Assembly (NCBI GenBank): GCA_016218495.1
Contig: JACRDU010000043.1
Coordinates: 1 to 35,876 of the forward strand
Length of the DNA: 35,876 bases
Source of the DNA: Elusimicrobiota bacterium
GTDB lineage: Bacteria; Elusimicrobiota; Elusimicrobia; UBA1565
Direction: 5' to 3'
The translations under genes and the position numbers were made by a program. This document shows, one piece after another, positions 1 through 8,482 of the stretch. The notes beneath the pieces are model-generated. The model was not told the DNA's origin, did no database searches, and saw only the letters and a list, made by a program, of their open reading frames with translations. Positions within the stretch are counted from its first letter, which is position 1. Each line of letters begins with the position of its first letter.

Positions 1-21
1 GCCCAACCCAACCCTGTCCCC

Positions 22-73
22 CTCGCAGGCGTTTTTGCCTGCGAGGCCGTGAGGGCCTCCCCGTGGGAGGCCC
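22..73. terminator. Two tandem perfect hairpins
   Basis: Positions 22-30 (CTCGCAGGC) pair perfectly with 37-45 across a GTTTTT loop. Positions 53-61 (GGGCCTCCC) pair with 65-73 across a 3-nt loop. Both stems are 9 bp and GC-rich. No T-tract follows either stem, so this is not a textbook intrinsic terminator. It may end transcription of a gene left of the window, or protect an mRNA end. The pairing is seen directly; the role is inferred. Confidence 0.4.
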
Positions 74-133
74 GAGCGCTCCGTCGGTGGGGAATGGGTC
101 TGCGATTCTGGCTTTCAACAATCTAGGCCCTAT

Positions 134-176
134 GGCCCTCCTCTATATAGGCCACCTGGGGCTGGTGAGGAGGGCC
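134..176 (+). promoter_or_regulatory. Inverted repeat in the subtilase leader region
   Basis: GGCCCTCCTC (134-143) is the exact reverse complement of GAGGAGGGCC (167-176), with a 23-nt loop that contains a TATATA stretch. It lies 65 nt or more upstream of the subtilase start. It could be an RNA hairpin in the 5' leader or an operator. I see no convincing -35/-10 pair nearby. The rest of 1-240 holds no gene I can support. Confidence 0.3.
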
Positions 177-240
177 CATTAGCCGCATCCTTCCTATAGG
201 ACTTATGGGAACCCCGGCGGGACCGAATGGGAGGCGTACC

Positions 241-2652
241 TTGATTCGAAAGCTCTTCGCGCTGCTGCTGGCCGGCTCCGTCGTGTTCGGGCCGATGCCG
301 GTCGCCGCGCTCCCCGCCGCGCCGTCCTTGGCCGCCTTCAAGGACCCCGCCCAGCGCGAGGCCCTGCGCCGCGCCGGCGCCATCTTGTTCGTGGGCTTCA
401 AGCAGGACGGAGCGCTGGAGCAGGTCCGCGCCGGGACCGACGGAGCCGTCGAGCGCACCCCCATCGAGCCCGAGCAGGCCGCGCGCGTGATGCGCTTCTT
501 GACCTCGCTGGACCCGGCCGACCCCGAAGCCGGCATGGCCCTGGCCCTGCGCGGCTTCCTGGCCCCGCGCCTGCCGGCCGACCAGGTGGAGAAGAACGCC
601 TTCCTGACCCGCGACGAGAAGGGCAAGCTCGTCCTCACGGCCCAGGGCCGCACCGCCCTGCTCGACATCCTGCTGGCCTCCGACGGCCAGCTGCTCGAGC
701 CCGAGGCGCCCCGCGTCTTGCCGGTGCCCGTCATGCAGGCCGGGGCCCAGGCCGAGCGCTCCGGCTCCCTGGCCCGCGTCGGCGAGCGCGTCGGCGAAGC
801 CGGCGGGCGCATCGCCGCCGACGCCAACGCCGCCTTCGACGGGACCCGGCACAGCCTGGGTTCCTTCGACTGGTCCGCCCTCGACACCACGCCGGTGGCG
901 GCCGGAGGGCTGAGCGGATTCGACCCCAAGCGCCTGGAAGGCTTCGCCTACGACGCGGAGAAGGGCACGGTGCGGGTGATGGTGGCCGCCAACCGCGCGG
1001 TGGAGACGGACCGCATCAAGTCCGCCGGCGACGGCGCTTCGGTGTACGCCGAGACCGGCCTCGACCGGGCCCTATTCGAGCGCAGCGGCGCCACCGTGGT
1101 GCGCGCGGTCGACAACCTCGTCACCGTGGACATCCCCCTCCCCCAGGCGGCGGCCTTCGGCCTGGCCCTCAAGGACCAGGGCATCGAGAGCCGGCCGGCC
1201 CGCGTCTTCAAGGCGGCCATGGGCGCGCTGAGCTCTCCGGTGGCCTCCTTCCTCGGCGGCGCCGTCCTGCCCATCCCGTCGGCGGCCGTGGCGGCCGCGG
1301 CGGCCGTCCTGCCCAAGCTCGCCGAGGGCCGCGCGCAGGTCGACGGCGAGGCGCTGGAACGGGCCGGGATGCGCGGGAAGGGGACGGTGGTCGGCATCAT
1401 CGACTCCGGCATCGACCCCGACCATCCCGATTTCCGGGACGCCGAGGGCAACAGCCGCATCGCCGAGTACCTGGACTTCACGAAGGAAGGCCCGGAGGAC
1501 GTCGTCGGGCACGGCACGCACGTGGCCGGCACCATCGGCGGCACGGGCTCGGCCTCGGACGGCGCGTACCGGGGAACGGCCGCCCAGACCCGCTTCAAGA
1601 TGGCCAAGGTCTTCGGCACCAAGGGCGAGACCGACGAGTCGGTCATCCTGGCGGCGATGAAGTGGATGACCGGCGGCGGCGACAACGGCCTGAAGGTCGA
1701 CATCCTCAACATGAGCCTGGGCGGCCCCGGCGAGCCCAACGTGGACCCGCTCAGCTCTATGGCCAACCGCCTGGTGGCCAAGGACAAGATCATCGTGGTG
1801 GCCGCGGCGGGCAACGAAGGCCCCTGGACCAGCTCGGTGGGCTCGCCCGGCAACGCGCGCTACGCGCTGACGGTGGGCGGGGTGAACCACGACGGGAAGG
1901 TGGCATTCTTCTCCTCGCGCGGCCCGGTGGTCGACGGCCAGAACCAGGAGCTCTACGGGAAGCCCGACCTGCTCGGAGTGTCGGGCGACGTGGACCTCTC
2001 CAAGATCGAGGCCCCCACCCTGACCGCCGACGCCGGGACCGCCCAGGCCGGCAAGCCCGGCGCCGGGCTGGCGGCCGTGGCCGTGGCCGCGGCCCCCGCC
2101 ACCGACGCCTGCATCTACGCCCCCGGCGTCGTCGCCCCCCGCTCCGGGCACGACCCGGACAAGAACTGCGTGCTGGCCGGCAACGACCGCTACCGCTACA
2201 TGTCGGGGACTTCGATGGCCACCCCTCAGGTGGCCGGGATGACGGCCGACATCGTCGGCTACCTCAAGTCCCAGGGCTACGAGGTGGACCCCTTCCAGGT
2301 GAAGGCCGTGCTGATGGAGACCGCCGTGCAGCTGGCCGCCGAGGGCAAGGACGTCCAGGGCGCCGGCCTCGTCAACGGCTCGCGCCTGGTGCAGGCCGTC
2401 GTGGACCGGGTCAAGCGCGGCCTGCCGGTGGGCAACGTGGCCTACGCCCTGTCGATGCGCCTGACCGAGAAGGACCGCAAGGCCCTGGCCGCCCAGACCC
2501 GCTACCAGCTGACTCCGCTGGGCCTGCTCGACTCGTCCAATGGGCACCTGGTGCGCGACGAGGCGGGCATCGCCGCGGCGCTGCGCGAGCTGCGCCGCCC
2601 GGCCCCCCCCGTCGTCACCGCCGCCGTCGTCACCGAAACGATCCCGGGCTGA
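241..2652 (+). CDS. Secreted subtilisin-like serine protease (S8 family)
   Basis: This is an exported S8 peptidase of 803 residues. I chose the TTG start at 241 because a strong GGGAGG site (229-234) lies 6 nt upstream and translation then opens directly with a signal peptide (IRKLFALLLAGSVVF...). An in-frame ATG at 205 would add 12 polar residues and has a poor site. Numbered from the TTG, the catalytic triad is Asp388 (GIIDSGID), His424 (GHGTHVAG) and Ser658 (SGTSMATPQ), and the oxyanion Asn is Asn525 (AAGNEGP). All are intact, so it should be active. About 350 residues precede the catalytic domain and probably include a propeptide. Between Asn525 and Ser658 there is an Ala/Gly-rich insertion with two Cys (624 and 643). 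The gene converges on the TRAP operon with 7 nt between the stop codons. The substrate is unknown. Confidence 0.93.
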   Translation: MIRKLFALLLAGSVVFGPMPVAALPAAPSLAAFKDPAQREALRRAGAILFVGFKQDGALEQVRAGTDGAVERTPIEPEQAARVMRFLTSLDPADPEAGMALALRGFLAPRLPADQVEKNAFLTRDEKGKLVLTAQGRTALLDILLASDGQLLEPEAPRVLPVPVMQAGAQAERSGSLARVGERVGEAGGRIAADANAAFDGTRHSLGSFDWSALDTTPVAAGGLSGFDPKRLEGFAYDAEKGTVRVMVAANRAVETDRIKSAGDGASVYAETGLDRALFERSGATVVRAVDNLVTVDIPLPQAAAFGLALKDQGIESRPARVFKAAMGALSSPVASFLGGAVLPIPSAAVAAAAAVLPKLAEGRAQVDGEALERAGMRGKGTVVGIIDSGIDPDHPDFRDAEGNSRIAEYLDFTKEGPEDVVGHGTHVAGTIGGTGSASDGAYRGTAAQTRFKMAKVFGTKGETDESVILAAMKWMTGGGDNGLKVDILNMSLGGPGEPNVDPLSSMANRLVAKDKIIVVAAAGNEGPWTSSVGSPGNARYALTVGGVNHDGKVAFFSSRGPVVDGQNQELYGKPDLLGVSGDVDLSKIEAPTLTADAGTAQAGKPGAGLAAVAVAAAPATDACIYAPGVVAPRSGHDPDKNCVLAGNDRYRYMSGTSMATPQVAGMTADIVGYLKSQGYEVDPFQVKAVLMETAVQLAAEGKDVQGAGLVNGSRLVQAVVDRVKRGLPVGNVAYALSMRLTEKDRKALAAQTRYQLTPLGLLDSSNGHLVRDEAGIAAALRELRRPAPPVVTAAVVTETIPG

Positions 2653-2659
2653 AGCCGGC

Positions 2660-3916
2660 CTACCTGTTATCCCGCGCGGCCAGGACGGCCGCGGCGGCGC
2701 AGCCCCGCATCCGGCAGGTCTGCGCGAAATCCCTGAGCTCGGCGGGCAGCTGGGCGTCGGAGAGGGCCGCCCCGTAGTCGTCCTGCGCCGAGCGCGCGTC
2801 GGCGCGCGCGTCGCGCGCCAGGCCGCGTGCCAGGTGCAGCGCCCCGTTCCAGCCGGGCGGCGGCGCGGCGGGCGGGGTGTTCAGGGCCCCGTCTATCCAG
2901 GCCTCGACGCCGGCGAGGTTGGCCGCCGACAGACAGCCGTCCCCGTAGGCGCCGCACAGCACGGCCCAGCCCTTGGTTCGGAACGCGGCTTTCTGGCGCA
3001 GCGCGTCGTAGGCGGCCGCCCAGGCCGCCACGCCGGCCGCGCGGTCCCCGGACGCCGTCAGCAGGGAGGCCTCGACGCCGAGGAAGTAGATGCCCTCCGG
3101 GAACTTGCCGCGCAGGTCGCGCAGGATGGCCAGGGCCCCGGGCACGTCCTTCTCCTGGGTCTGCAGGATGGTCAGCAGGAAGGAGGCGGCCTGGCGGTTC
3201 GAGAACTGGCCTTCGACCATGGCGCGCCGGATGCGGGCCAGCCCCCCCGCCCTGTCCCCGCGCACGAGCAGCAGCGCGCCCAGGCGCAGGACGCCGGGGA
3301 GCACGGCCGCCTGGTAGTCGAAGATGCCCAAGCCCAGGTAGGCGTCCTCCAGCTTCGGGTCGATCTCGACGCTCTTGCGCAGGTACTTGATGGCCTTCTT
3401 GCCGTCCAGGTAGGCCTTGAAGTACTGCCGGTTGGTCAGGCGCCATTGGCCGCGCAGCCCGAGCGACATCCCGGCCACGAAGTAGGCTTCCGCGCGCACG
3501 CGCGGCTTGGGCGCCTTGAAGAGGCGTTTGGACTTGGACACCGCCGCCCGGCTGTGCGCGTCGAAGCGCCGGGCCAGGTCGGGGGCGTCGACGGCCCGGA
3601 GCAGCTCGGTGGCGGCCCGCCACCAGAGCATCCCGGTCAGGAACAGCTCCCCGTACGGGTTCTCCGGGTTCGCGCCGATGAAGCGCTCCGCCGCGGCCTC
3701 GGCCGTGGAGTACTCCAGCGCGTACATCGCATGCAGGGCCTTCTCCAGGTCGGCGTCCGAGGCGGCCGGCGTGGCGTAGCTCTCCACCGTCACCGCGGCG
3801 GGCGGGAGGTCCTCCGCCTCGTCGACGTCGCCCAGGTCGGGCGCGGCCGGGGCCGCCGCCGCGCGCGCGGCGAGCAGCGCGAGCCCGAAAGCGACCGCCA
3901 GCCCCCGCGTCCTCAT
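2660..3916 (-). CDS. Exported TPR protein, last gene of the TRAP operon
   Basis: A 418-residue protein with an N-terminal signal peptide (MRTRGLAVAFGLALLAARA) and no lipobox Cys. The rest is helical with TPR-like units, for example around KAIKYLRKSVEIDPKLEDAY and the following LGLGIFDY, so it is probably a periplasmic protein-binding scaffold. Its ATG overlaps the stop of the LOG-family gene (ATGA), so the two are translationally coupled. It is the sixth gene of an operon that already opens with a TPR-type T component. It may be a second helper of the same transporter; that is inference from position only. No enzymatic motif is visible. Confidence 0.8.
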   Translation of the reverse strand: MRTRGLAVAFGLALLAARAAAAPAAPDLGDVDEAEDLPPAAVTVESYATPAASDADLEKALHAMYALEYSTAEAAAERFIGANPENPYGELFLTGMLWWRAATELLRAVDAPDLARRFDAHSRAAVSKSKRLFKAPKPRVRAEAYFVAGMSLGLRGQWRLTNRQYFKAYLDGKKAIKYLRKSVEIDPKLEDAYLGLGIFDYQAAVLPGVLRLGALLLVRGDRAGGLARIRRAMVEGQFSNRQAASFLLTILQTQEKDVPGALAILRDLRGKFPEGIYFLGVEASLLTASGDRAAGVAAWAAAYDALRQKAAFRTKGWAVLCGAYGDGCLSAANLAGVEAWIDGALNTPPAAPPPGWNGALHLARGLARDARADARSAQDDYGAALSDAQLPAELRDFAQTCRMRGCAAAAVLAARDNR

Positions 3917-4833
3917 GCCAGGGGCGCCTCGTAGAGATGGGCCGAGGTCAGGGTCCGGCGCTGCCGGCCCACCATCCCGCCGCGCTGCTTCCAATACTCC
4001 CGGATGGAGCTCCAGGCTTCCTCGGCCGTCTCGACGAAGCGGAACAGCTTCAGGTCCTGCGGGGAGATGACCCCGGTAAAGGCCAGGTACTCGAAGTTCA
4101 CCACCTTCTTCCAGAAGTCCGTCCCGAAGAGGATGATGGGCAGGCCGTGCTTCTTGGAGGTCTGCACCAAGGTCAGGGTCTCGAAGAGCTCGTCGAAGGT
4201 GCCGAAGCCGCCGGGGAAGGCCACCATGGCCTTCGCGCGCATCAGGAAGTGCATCTTGCGCAGCGCGAAGTAGTGGAAGCGAAAGCTCAGCTCCGGCGTG
4301 AGGTAGGGGTTCGGCTCCTGCTCGTGGGGCAAGGTGATGTTGAGGCCGATGGACTTCCCCTTGGCCTCCCACGCGCCGCGGTTGGCCGCCTCCATGATGC
4401 CGGGGCCGCCGCCGGTGACGATGACGAAATCGCGCTTCTTGTCGGCCTGCGAGGCCTTGGTCACGATCTTCGCGAAGCGCCGGGCCTCGTCGTAGTAGCG
4501 CGACAGCCCGAGCAGGCGTTCCGCCGCCGCCAGGCTCCGCGCCAGAGCGGCATCTCGCGGCCGTAGGCGGCTGCGGCGGCGCAGGTCGGCAACGCGCGCG
4601 CGCGCGTCCTCCGGGGAGTGGATGCGGGCCGAGCCGAAGACCACGATGGTCGAGCGGATGTCGAGCTCGGTGAGCGCCAGCTCGGGCTTGAGCAACTCGA
4701 GCTGGAGGCGGATGGGCCGCAGCTCTTCGCGCCCGAGGAACTCGGTGTCTTGGTAGGACTTCCGGTAGGTCGGCGACTCGACGATCTTGTCGAGCATGGC
4801 GCGGACCTGCTTCTTGGTCGGGGGGCGGGTCAT
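3913..4833 (-). CDS. LOG-family protein (Rossmann nucleotide hydrolase-like)
   Basis: A 306-residue cytoplasmic protein of the LOG ('lysine decarboxylase-like') family. The two family signatures are intact: GGGPGIMEA at residues 141-149 and PGGFGTFDE at 207-215. Characterised members cleave the ribose phosphate from nucleoside 5'-monophosphates (cytokinin riboside or purine nucleotides); old 'lysine decarboxylase' labels for them are misleading. It is longer than the plant LOG proteins (about 220 residues) because of roughly 60 extra N-terminal residues and a helical insert around residues 75-120. Its ATG directly abuts the TAG of dctM, and its own stop overlaps the next ATG. The true substrate cannot be read from the sequence. 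Confidence 0.88.
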   Translation of the reverse strand: MTRPPTKKQVRAMLDKIVESPTYRKSYQDTEFLGREELRPIRLQLELLKPELALTELDIRSTIVVFGSARIHSPEDARARVADLRRRSRLRPRDAALARSLAAAERLLGLSRYYDEARRFAKIVTKASQADKKRDFVIVTGGGPGIMEAANRGAWEAKGKSIGLNITLPHEQEPNPYLTPELSFRFHYFALRKMHFLMRAKAMVAFPGGFGTFDELFETLTLVQTSKKHGLPIILFGTDFWKKVVNFEYLAFTGVISPQDLKLFRFVETAEEAWSSIREYWKQRGGMVGRQRRTLTSAHLYEAPLA

Positions 4834-6105
4834 CTAGGGGGACCTCCACTGCACGATGGCGAGGCTCAAAGGGGGCCAGTAGGTGACCAGCGCCAACATG
4901 GCGAGGTGGGCCAGCCAGAACGGGAAGCTGGCCCGGTAGAGCTCCGGCAAGGGCTTGCCGAAGCGGCGGTTCGCCAGGAAGAGGTTCAGGCCCAGCGGCG
5001 GCGTCATATAGCCGATCTCGAGGTTCAAGAGGAAGATCACCCCGAGGTGGACGGGGTCGATGCCGTATTGCGCTGCGATGGGGATGATGATGGGGACGAC
5101 GATGACGATGGCCGAGAATATCTCCACCATGTTGACGACGAGCAGGATGGCGTTGAGGACGGCGAGGAAGCCCACCTTCGAGGTCACGAAGCGGCTCAGC
5201 CAGGCGAACAGGCGGTCCGGGACCTCGGCGTCGATCATGTAGTTGGTGAGCCCCAGCGCGCAGCCCAGCACGATGAGGATGGAGCCCACCAGGACCATGC
5301 TCTCGCGCACGATGCGGGGCAGGTCCTTGAACGCGATGTCGCGGTAGATGAGCATCTCGACGATGAAGACATAGAACGCCATCACCGCCGCGGCGTCGGT
5401 GGCGGTGAACTTCCCCCCGTAGATGCCGCCGATGATGACCACGGGGAGCGGCAGCTCCCAGACCGCGGCGCGCGCGGCGCTCCGGACATGCGCGGCCGAG
5501 AAGCGCGTGCGGGGCACGCCGGCCTTCCAGCCGGCGACGACGCCGTAGACGGCCAGGGCGCCCAAGAGCAGCAGGCCGGGCAGGGCCCCGGCGAGGAAGA
5601 GCTTGTCGATGGAGACCTCGGCCACGAGGCCGTAGAGGATGATGGGCAAGGAGGGCGGGAACAACAGGCCCAGGCTGCCGGTGCAGGTGAGCAGGCCCAG
5701 GCTGAAGCGCTCCGGATAGCCCTGCTTGAGCAGCATCGGGTGCAGCAGCCCCCCGAGGGCGATGATGGTGACCCCAGAGGCGCCGGTGAAGGCCGTGAAC
5801 ACGGCGCAGCTGACCAGCCCGACGACGGCCAGGCCCCCCGGCATCCAGCCGAACAGGGCTTCGGCGAAGGCCAGCAGGCGCTGGGGCGCCTTGGATTCGG
5901 CGAGCAGGAAGCCGGCGAAGGTGAACAGCGGGATGGCGATGAGGGCCGGCAGGCTGGCCAGGCGGAACAGCTCGATGACCGCGGCCGAGGCGTCGATGCC
6001 GGCTCCCGCGAAGAGCCACAAGGACAGCGCGGCCAGCAGGGCGAACACCGGGGCCCCCAGCCCGGCCAGGACGACCCCGAGGAGGGCGACGGCCCAGCCG
6101 CTCAT
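4834..6105 (-). CDS. dctM: TRAP transporter large permease subunit (DctM type)
   Basis: A 423-residue integral membrane protein, the usual DctM length, with a regular run of hydrophobic helices expected to total about 12. Typical family stretches are IPLFTFAGFLLAES near residue 60, FTGASGVTIIALGGL near residue 110 and GLLFPPSLPIILYG near residue 150. It is the Na+- or H+-driven transport channel of a tripartite TRAP system. The start MSGWAV is chosen because its ATG overlaps the dctQ stop as ATGA. An upstream in-frame extension is only dctQ read in another frame. Confidence 0.93.
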   Translation of the reverse strand: MSGWAVALLGVVLAGLGAPVFALLAALSLWLFAGAGIDASAAVIELFRLASLPALIAIPLFTFAGFLLAESKAPQRLLAFAEALFGWMPGGLAVVGLVSCAVFTAFTGASGVTIIALGGLLHPMLLKQGYPERFSLGLLTCTGSLGLLFPPSLPIILYGLVAEVSIDKLFLAGALPGLLLLGALAVYGVVAGWKAGVPRTRFSAAHVRSAARAAVWELPLPVVIIGGIYGGKFTATDAAAVMAFYVFIVEMLIYRDIAFKDLPRIVRESMVLVGSILIVLGCALGLTNYMIDAEVPDRLFAWLSRFVTSKVGFLAVLNAILLVVNMVEIFSAIVIVVPIIIPIAAQYGIDPVHLGVIFLLNLEIGYMTPPLGLNLFLANRRFGKPLPELYRASFPFWLAHLAMLALVTYWPPLSLAIVQWRSP

Positions 6106-6602
6106 GCCGCCTTGCCCCGCAGCTCGCCGGCCGCCAGCAGGGCCTTGAGCAGATAGTGGGCGGCGAGCAGGGCGAAGCCCGCGGGCAGGATGGCCTGGAA
6201 CCACCAGGCCGGGACATGCAGGCTCCCCGCCGAGAACAGGACGGAGGCGGCGGCCTTCTCGGAGGCGAAGAAGGTCCATGAGGCCCGGACCATCAGGACG
6301 CAGACCGCCGCCGTCAGCGCGTGCAGGAGCAGGCCGACGCCGGCGCGGACCCGCTCGGACATCAGGCGCAGCGCGGCGTCCATGGCGAACTGCTTGTCGT
6401 CGGCGGCCGCCAGCGCCGCCCCCAGGAAGCCGGTCCAGAGGACGAGGTGCCTCAGGAACGTGTCGGCCCAGAGCAGGCCGAGGGAGACCCCCCGCAGCAG
6501 GACCTGGGCGAAGCTCAAGGAGACCATGACGAGGAGCAGGAAGGCCAGCAGGCCCTGCTCCAGCGCGGCCAGGCGCCGCTCGGCCTCTTTGAGGAACGCC
6601 AC
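6102..6602 (-). CDS. dctQ: TRAP transporter small permease subunit (DctQ type)
   Basis: A 166-residue membrane protein with four hydrophobic segments (about residues 15-38, 50-68, 85-108 and 128-155), as expected for DctQ, which bridges the binding protein and DctM. The start is GTG at 6602. Its first base is the last base of the dctP TAG stop (TAGTG), so the genes are coupled. The segment LWADTFLRHLVLWTGFLGAA is typical of DctQ proteins. It sits between dctP and dctM in a standard TRAP order. Confidence 0.9.
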   Translation of the reverse strand: MAFLKEAERRLAALEQGLLAFLLLVMVSLSFAQVLLRGVSLGLLWADTFLRHLVLWTGFLGAALAAADDKQFAMDAALRLMSERVRAGVGLLLHALTAAVCVLMVRASWTFFASEKAAASVLFSAGSLHVPAWWFQAILPAGFALLAAHYLLKALLAAGELRGKAA

Positions 6603-7600
6603 TACTTCTTCGCGTCCTTGGCGGCGCGATAGGCCGTCAGGGACTTCTCGACGCGGTCCAGCAGCGCGGCGGGATAGAGGCGTCCGGCCAGCGCGCGGCG
6701 GGCCTGGGTCCCGGCCTGCACGTACGCCTTGACGGCGGCCGGCGAGGCGGGGACGAGGGTCAGCCCCTGCTTCTTGAGCTGCTCCAGGGCCGCCACGTTG
6801 CCCTGGCGGATGCGCCCGTTGAGCTCCTTGAGGCGCCGGCCGGAGACCTCGACGAGGACGGCGCGCTCCTGGGCGGTGAGGGCGTCGAAGGCCTTCTTGG
6901 AGATCAGCACCGCCCCGGAGGCGTTGGCCACGGGCTGGGCGTGGATGTAGCGGGTCTTCTCATGCCACTGCAGGGCGATGGCGTAGAGCGGGGAGTTGTA
7001 CACGGCGTCGATCAGGCCGGTCTGCAGCGAGGTCATCACGTCGGTGATGGACAGAGGGATGGGGTGCACGCCCAAGGCGGCGTAGGCCGCCTCGGCGATG
7101 GGGTCGCCCTCCCAGACCCAGATCTTGATCTTCTTCATGTCCTCGGGGCCGGCCACCGGGTTCCTCGAGAAGACGTAGATGAACCCGACCTCGGTCCAGC
7201 CCAGCAGGATGTAGCCGGAATCCTCGAAGGCCTTGCGGAAATCGGCGTCGAAGGTGGCGTAGATGTGGTCGATCTCGGCCAGGTCGCGGTAGAGCCAGGG
7301 CGCGTCCACCACGCGCACCAACGGGGCGACCTCCCCCAGGCCTACGCCGGTGAAGCCTCCCGCCTGGAGCTGGCCGACGCGGATCTTGCGGACCATGTCC
7401 TTCTCGTCGCCCTGCCGGCCGCCGGAGTAGAACTTGAACTTGAGGCTGCCCCCGGTCTTCTCCCGGACCTCCTTGTCGATGGCCTCCATCGTGTTCATCG
7501 CGTCGGTCCCGTCCGGGGCCAGCGTGGCGAACTTGATGGTGGCCGCGCGGCCGGGAGCGGCCAGCATCAGCGTGAGGGCGAGGATCTCAAAACAGGTCAT
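6602..7600 (-). CDS. dctP: TRAP transporter substrate-binding protein (DctP type)
   Basis: A 332-residue periplasmic binding protein with a short signal peptide ending near PGRAA (residue 20), followed by the family opening TIKFATLAPDGT. Family landmarks include the GGRQGDEKDMVRKIRVGQL stretch at 60-78 and a SITDVMTSLQTGLIDAV segment. Where classical DctP proteins carry the substrate-carboxylate-binding Arg (KIR-), this one reads KIKIWVWEGDP with Trp at position 161. That suggests a ligand other than a simple carboxylate. The ATG overlaps the end of tatT by 14 nt. The ligand is unknown. Confidence 0.9.
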   Translation of the reverse strand: MTCFEILALTLMLAAPGRAATIKFATLAPDGTDAMNTMEAIDKEVREKTGGSLKFKFYSGGRQGDEKDMVRKIRVGQLQAGGFTGVGLGEVAPLVRVVDAPWLYRDLAEIDHIYATFDADFRKAFEDSGYILLGWTEVGFIYVFSRNPVAGPEDMKKIKIWVWEGDPIAEAAYAALGVHPIPLSITDVMTSLQTGLIDAVYNSPLYAIALQWHEKTRYIHAQPVANASGAVLISKKAFDALTAQERAVLVEVSGRRLKELNGRIRQGNVAALEQLKKQGLTLVPASPAAVKAYVQAGTQARRALAGRLYPAALLDRVEKSLTAYRAAKDAKK

Positions 7601-8444
7601 CGGTCTTCTCCAAGAGCGCCGCGGCCCGACGGCGCGCCACCTCGTTAGCGAGGCGCGCGTCGGGCAGGGCGGCAGGGTCGGCCGCCGCCAGCTCGGCGCC
7701 GAGGCGCTTGAAGAGCTCCTCGTCCAGCTCCGCCACGGCGAAGTAGCGCATCATCAGGTACTGGGCCTGCAGATAGGTCCGTCCCTCCCGGGCCAGCGCG
7801 GCCTCGAAGTGCTTGAGGGCGCGCGAGCTGTCCCCGCCGGCGATGCGCGGGCGCGAGGCGTAGTAGACCCCGAAGAAGAGGTCGGGGCCCCCGTGCTCGA
7901 AGGCGGGGTCCAGGGCCAGGACGCGCTCCATGAGGCGGGCGGCCTTCGGGACGGCGGCCAGCGCGGCCGGGTCGCTCTTGGCGGCGTTGGCCCAGCCGGC
8001 CCAGGCGGTGGCCGTCCAGTAGAGCCCGCGGACATCGGCGGGCCCGGCCTCCTTGAGCGCGGCGTCCAGGGCGTCGGGGGAGAGGGCGTCGAGCTCCTTG
8101 AACGCGCGTTTGCGGGCGAGCAGGCGCAGCCCGTAGAGGGCCGCGCGGCGGTACAGGGCCGCGGCGCGGGCGAGGTCCGCCTCCTCCACGAAGAGGTAGG
8201 CATAGCCGGCCCAGCCCTCGGCCAGAGTGCCGAGCAGGCCGGGGTTCCCGGCGTCGCTCTCCAGCAAGGTCTCCACGAGCTTGAGCTGTCCGGGAAGGGC
8301 GAGGCGGGCGATTTCGGGGTCGCTCTCCCCCCGCGCGGCGGGGCGACCCTGGTCGATGAGGCTGGCGGTGGCGCGCAGCGCGACGGTGGAGAGCGAACAG
8401 CCCGGAAGCAGAGCTAAGGCCAACAGCGGCAATCCTCTCCTCAT
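7587..8444 (-). CDS. tatT: TRAP transporter T-component lipoprotein (TatT family)
   Basis: A 285-residue lipoprotein with lipobox LLPGC (lipidated Cys16) and an all-helical TPR-like body. The order T-P-Q-M and the domain character match the TPR-protein-associated TRAP transporters described in Treponema pallidum, where TatT is a trimeric TPR lipoprotein that binds the P component. Features seen include GYAYLFVEEADLARAAALYR near residue 80, FEHGGPDLFFGVYYASRP near 182-199 and a final RLANEVARRRAAALLEKTDD. It is the first gene of the operon. A TAGGAT box at 8458-8453 lies 8 nt before the ATG and there is no ribosome binding site upstream, so the mRNA may be leaderless. Confidence 0.85.
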   Translation of the reverse strand: MRRGLPLLALALLPGCSLSTVALRATASLIDQGRPAARGESDPEIARLALPGQLKLVETLLESDAGNPGLLGTLAEGWAGYAYLFVEEADLARAAALYRRAALYGLRLLARKRAFKELDALSPDALDAALKEAGPADVRGLYWTATAWAGWANAAKSDPAALAAVPKAARLMERVLALDPAFEHGGPDLFFGVYYASRPRIAGGDSSRALKHFEAALAREGRTYLQAQYLMMRYFAVAELDEELFKRLGAELAAADPAALPDARLANEVARRRAAALLEKTDDLF

Positions 8445-8452
8445 AAGGCGTT

Positions 8453-8458
8453 ATCCTA
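8453..8458 (-). promoter_or_regulatory. Candidate -10 box of the TRAP operon
   Basis: On the minus strand this reads TAGGAT and is followed by 8 nt and then the tatT ATG at 8444. No good -35 hexamer is visible 16-18 nt upstream. It is one of several TAnnnT boxes placed 6-9 nt before a start codon in this window. Confidence 0.4.
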
Positions 8459-8482
8459 CAATAACATGGGGGGTCGGAAGGG

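Noticed and set aside
132-182. A 16-codon frame (MALLYIGHLG...) upstream of the subtilase
   Set aside because: It has a poor start context and is explained by the inverted repeat; there is no sign of coupling to the downstream gene.
205-240. ATG 205 as the subtilase start
   Set aside because: It adds 12 residues before the signal peptide, while TTG 241 has a GGGAGG site at ideal spacing.
4000-4833. Lysine decarboxylase annotation for the LOG-family gene
   Set aside because: The GGGPGxMEA and PGGxGTxxE motifs define the LOG family, whose studied members are phosphoribohydrolases.
2660-6217. A single 1,185-codon minus-strand frame
   Set aside because: Only its last 418 codons are a real gene (start 3916); the rest is dctM and the LOG gene read out of frame.
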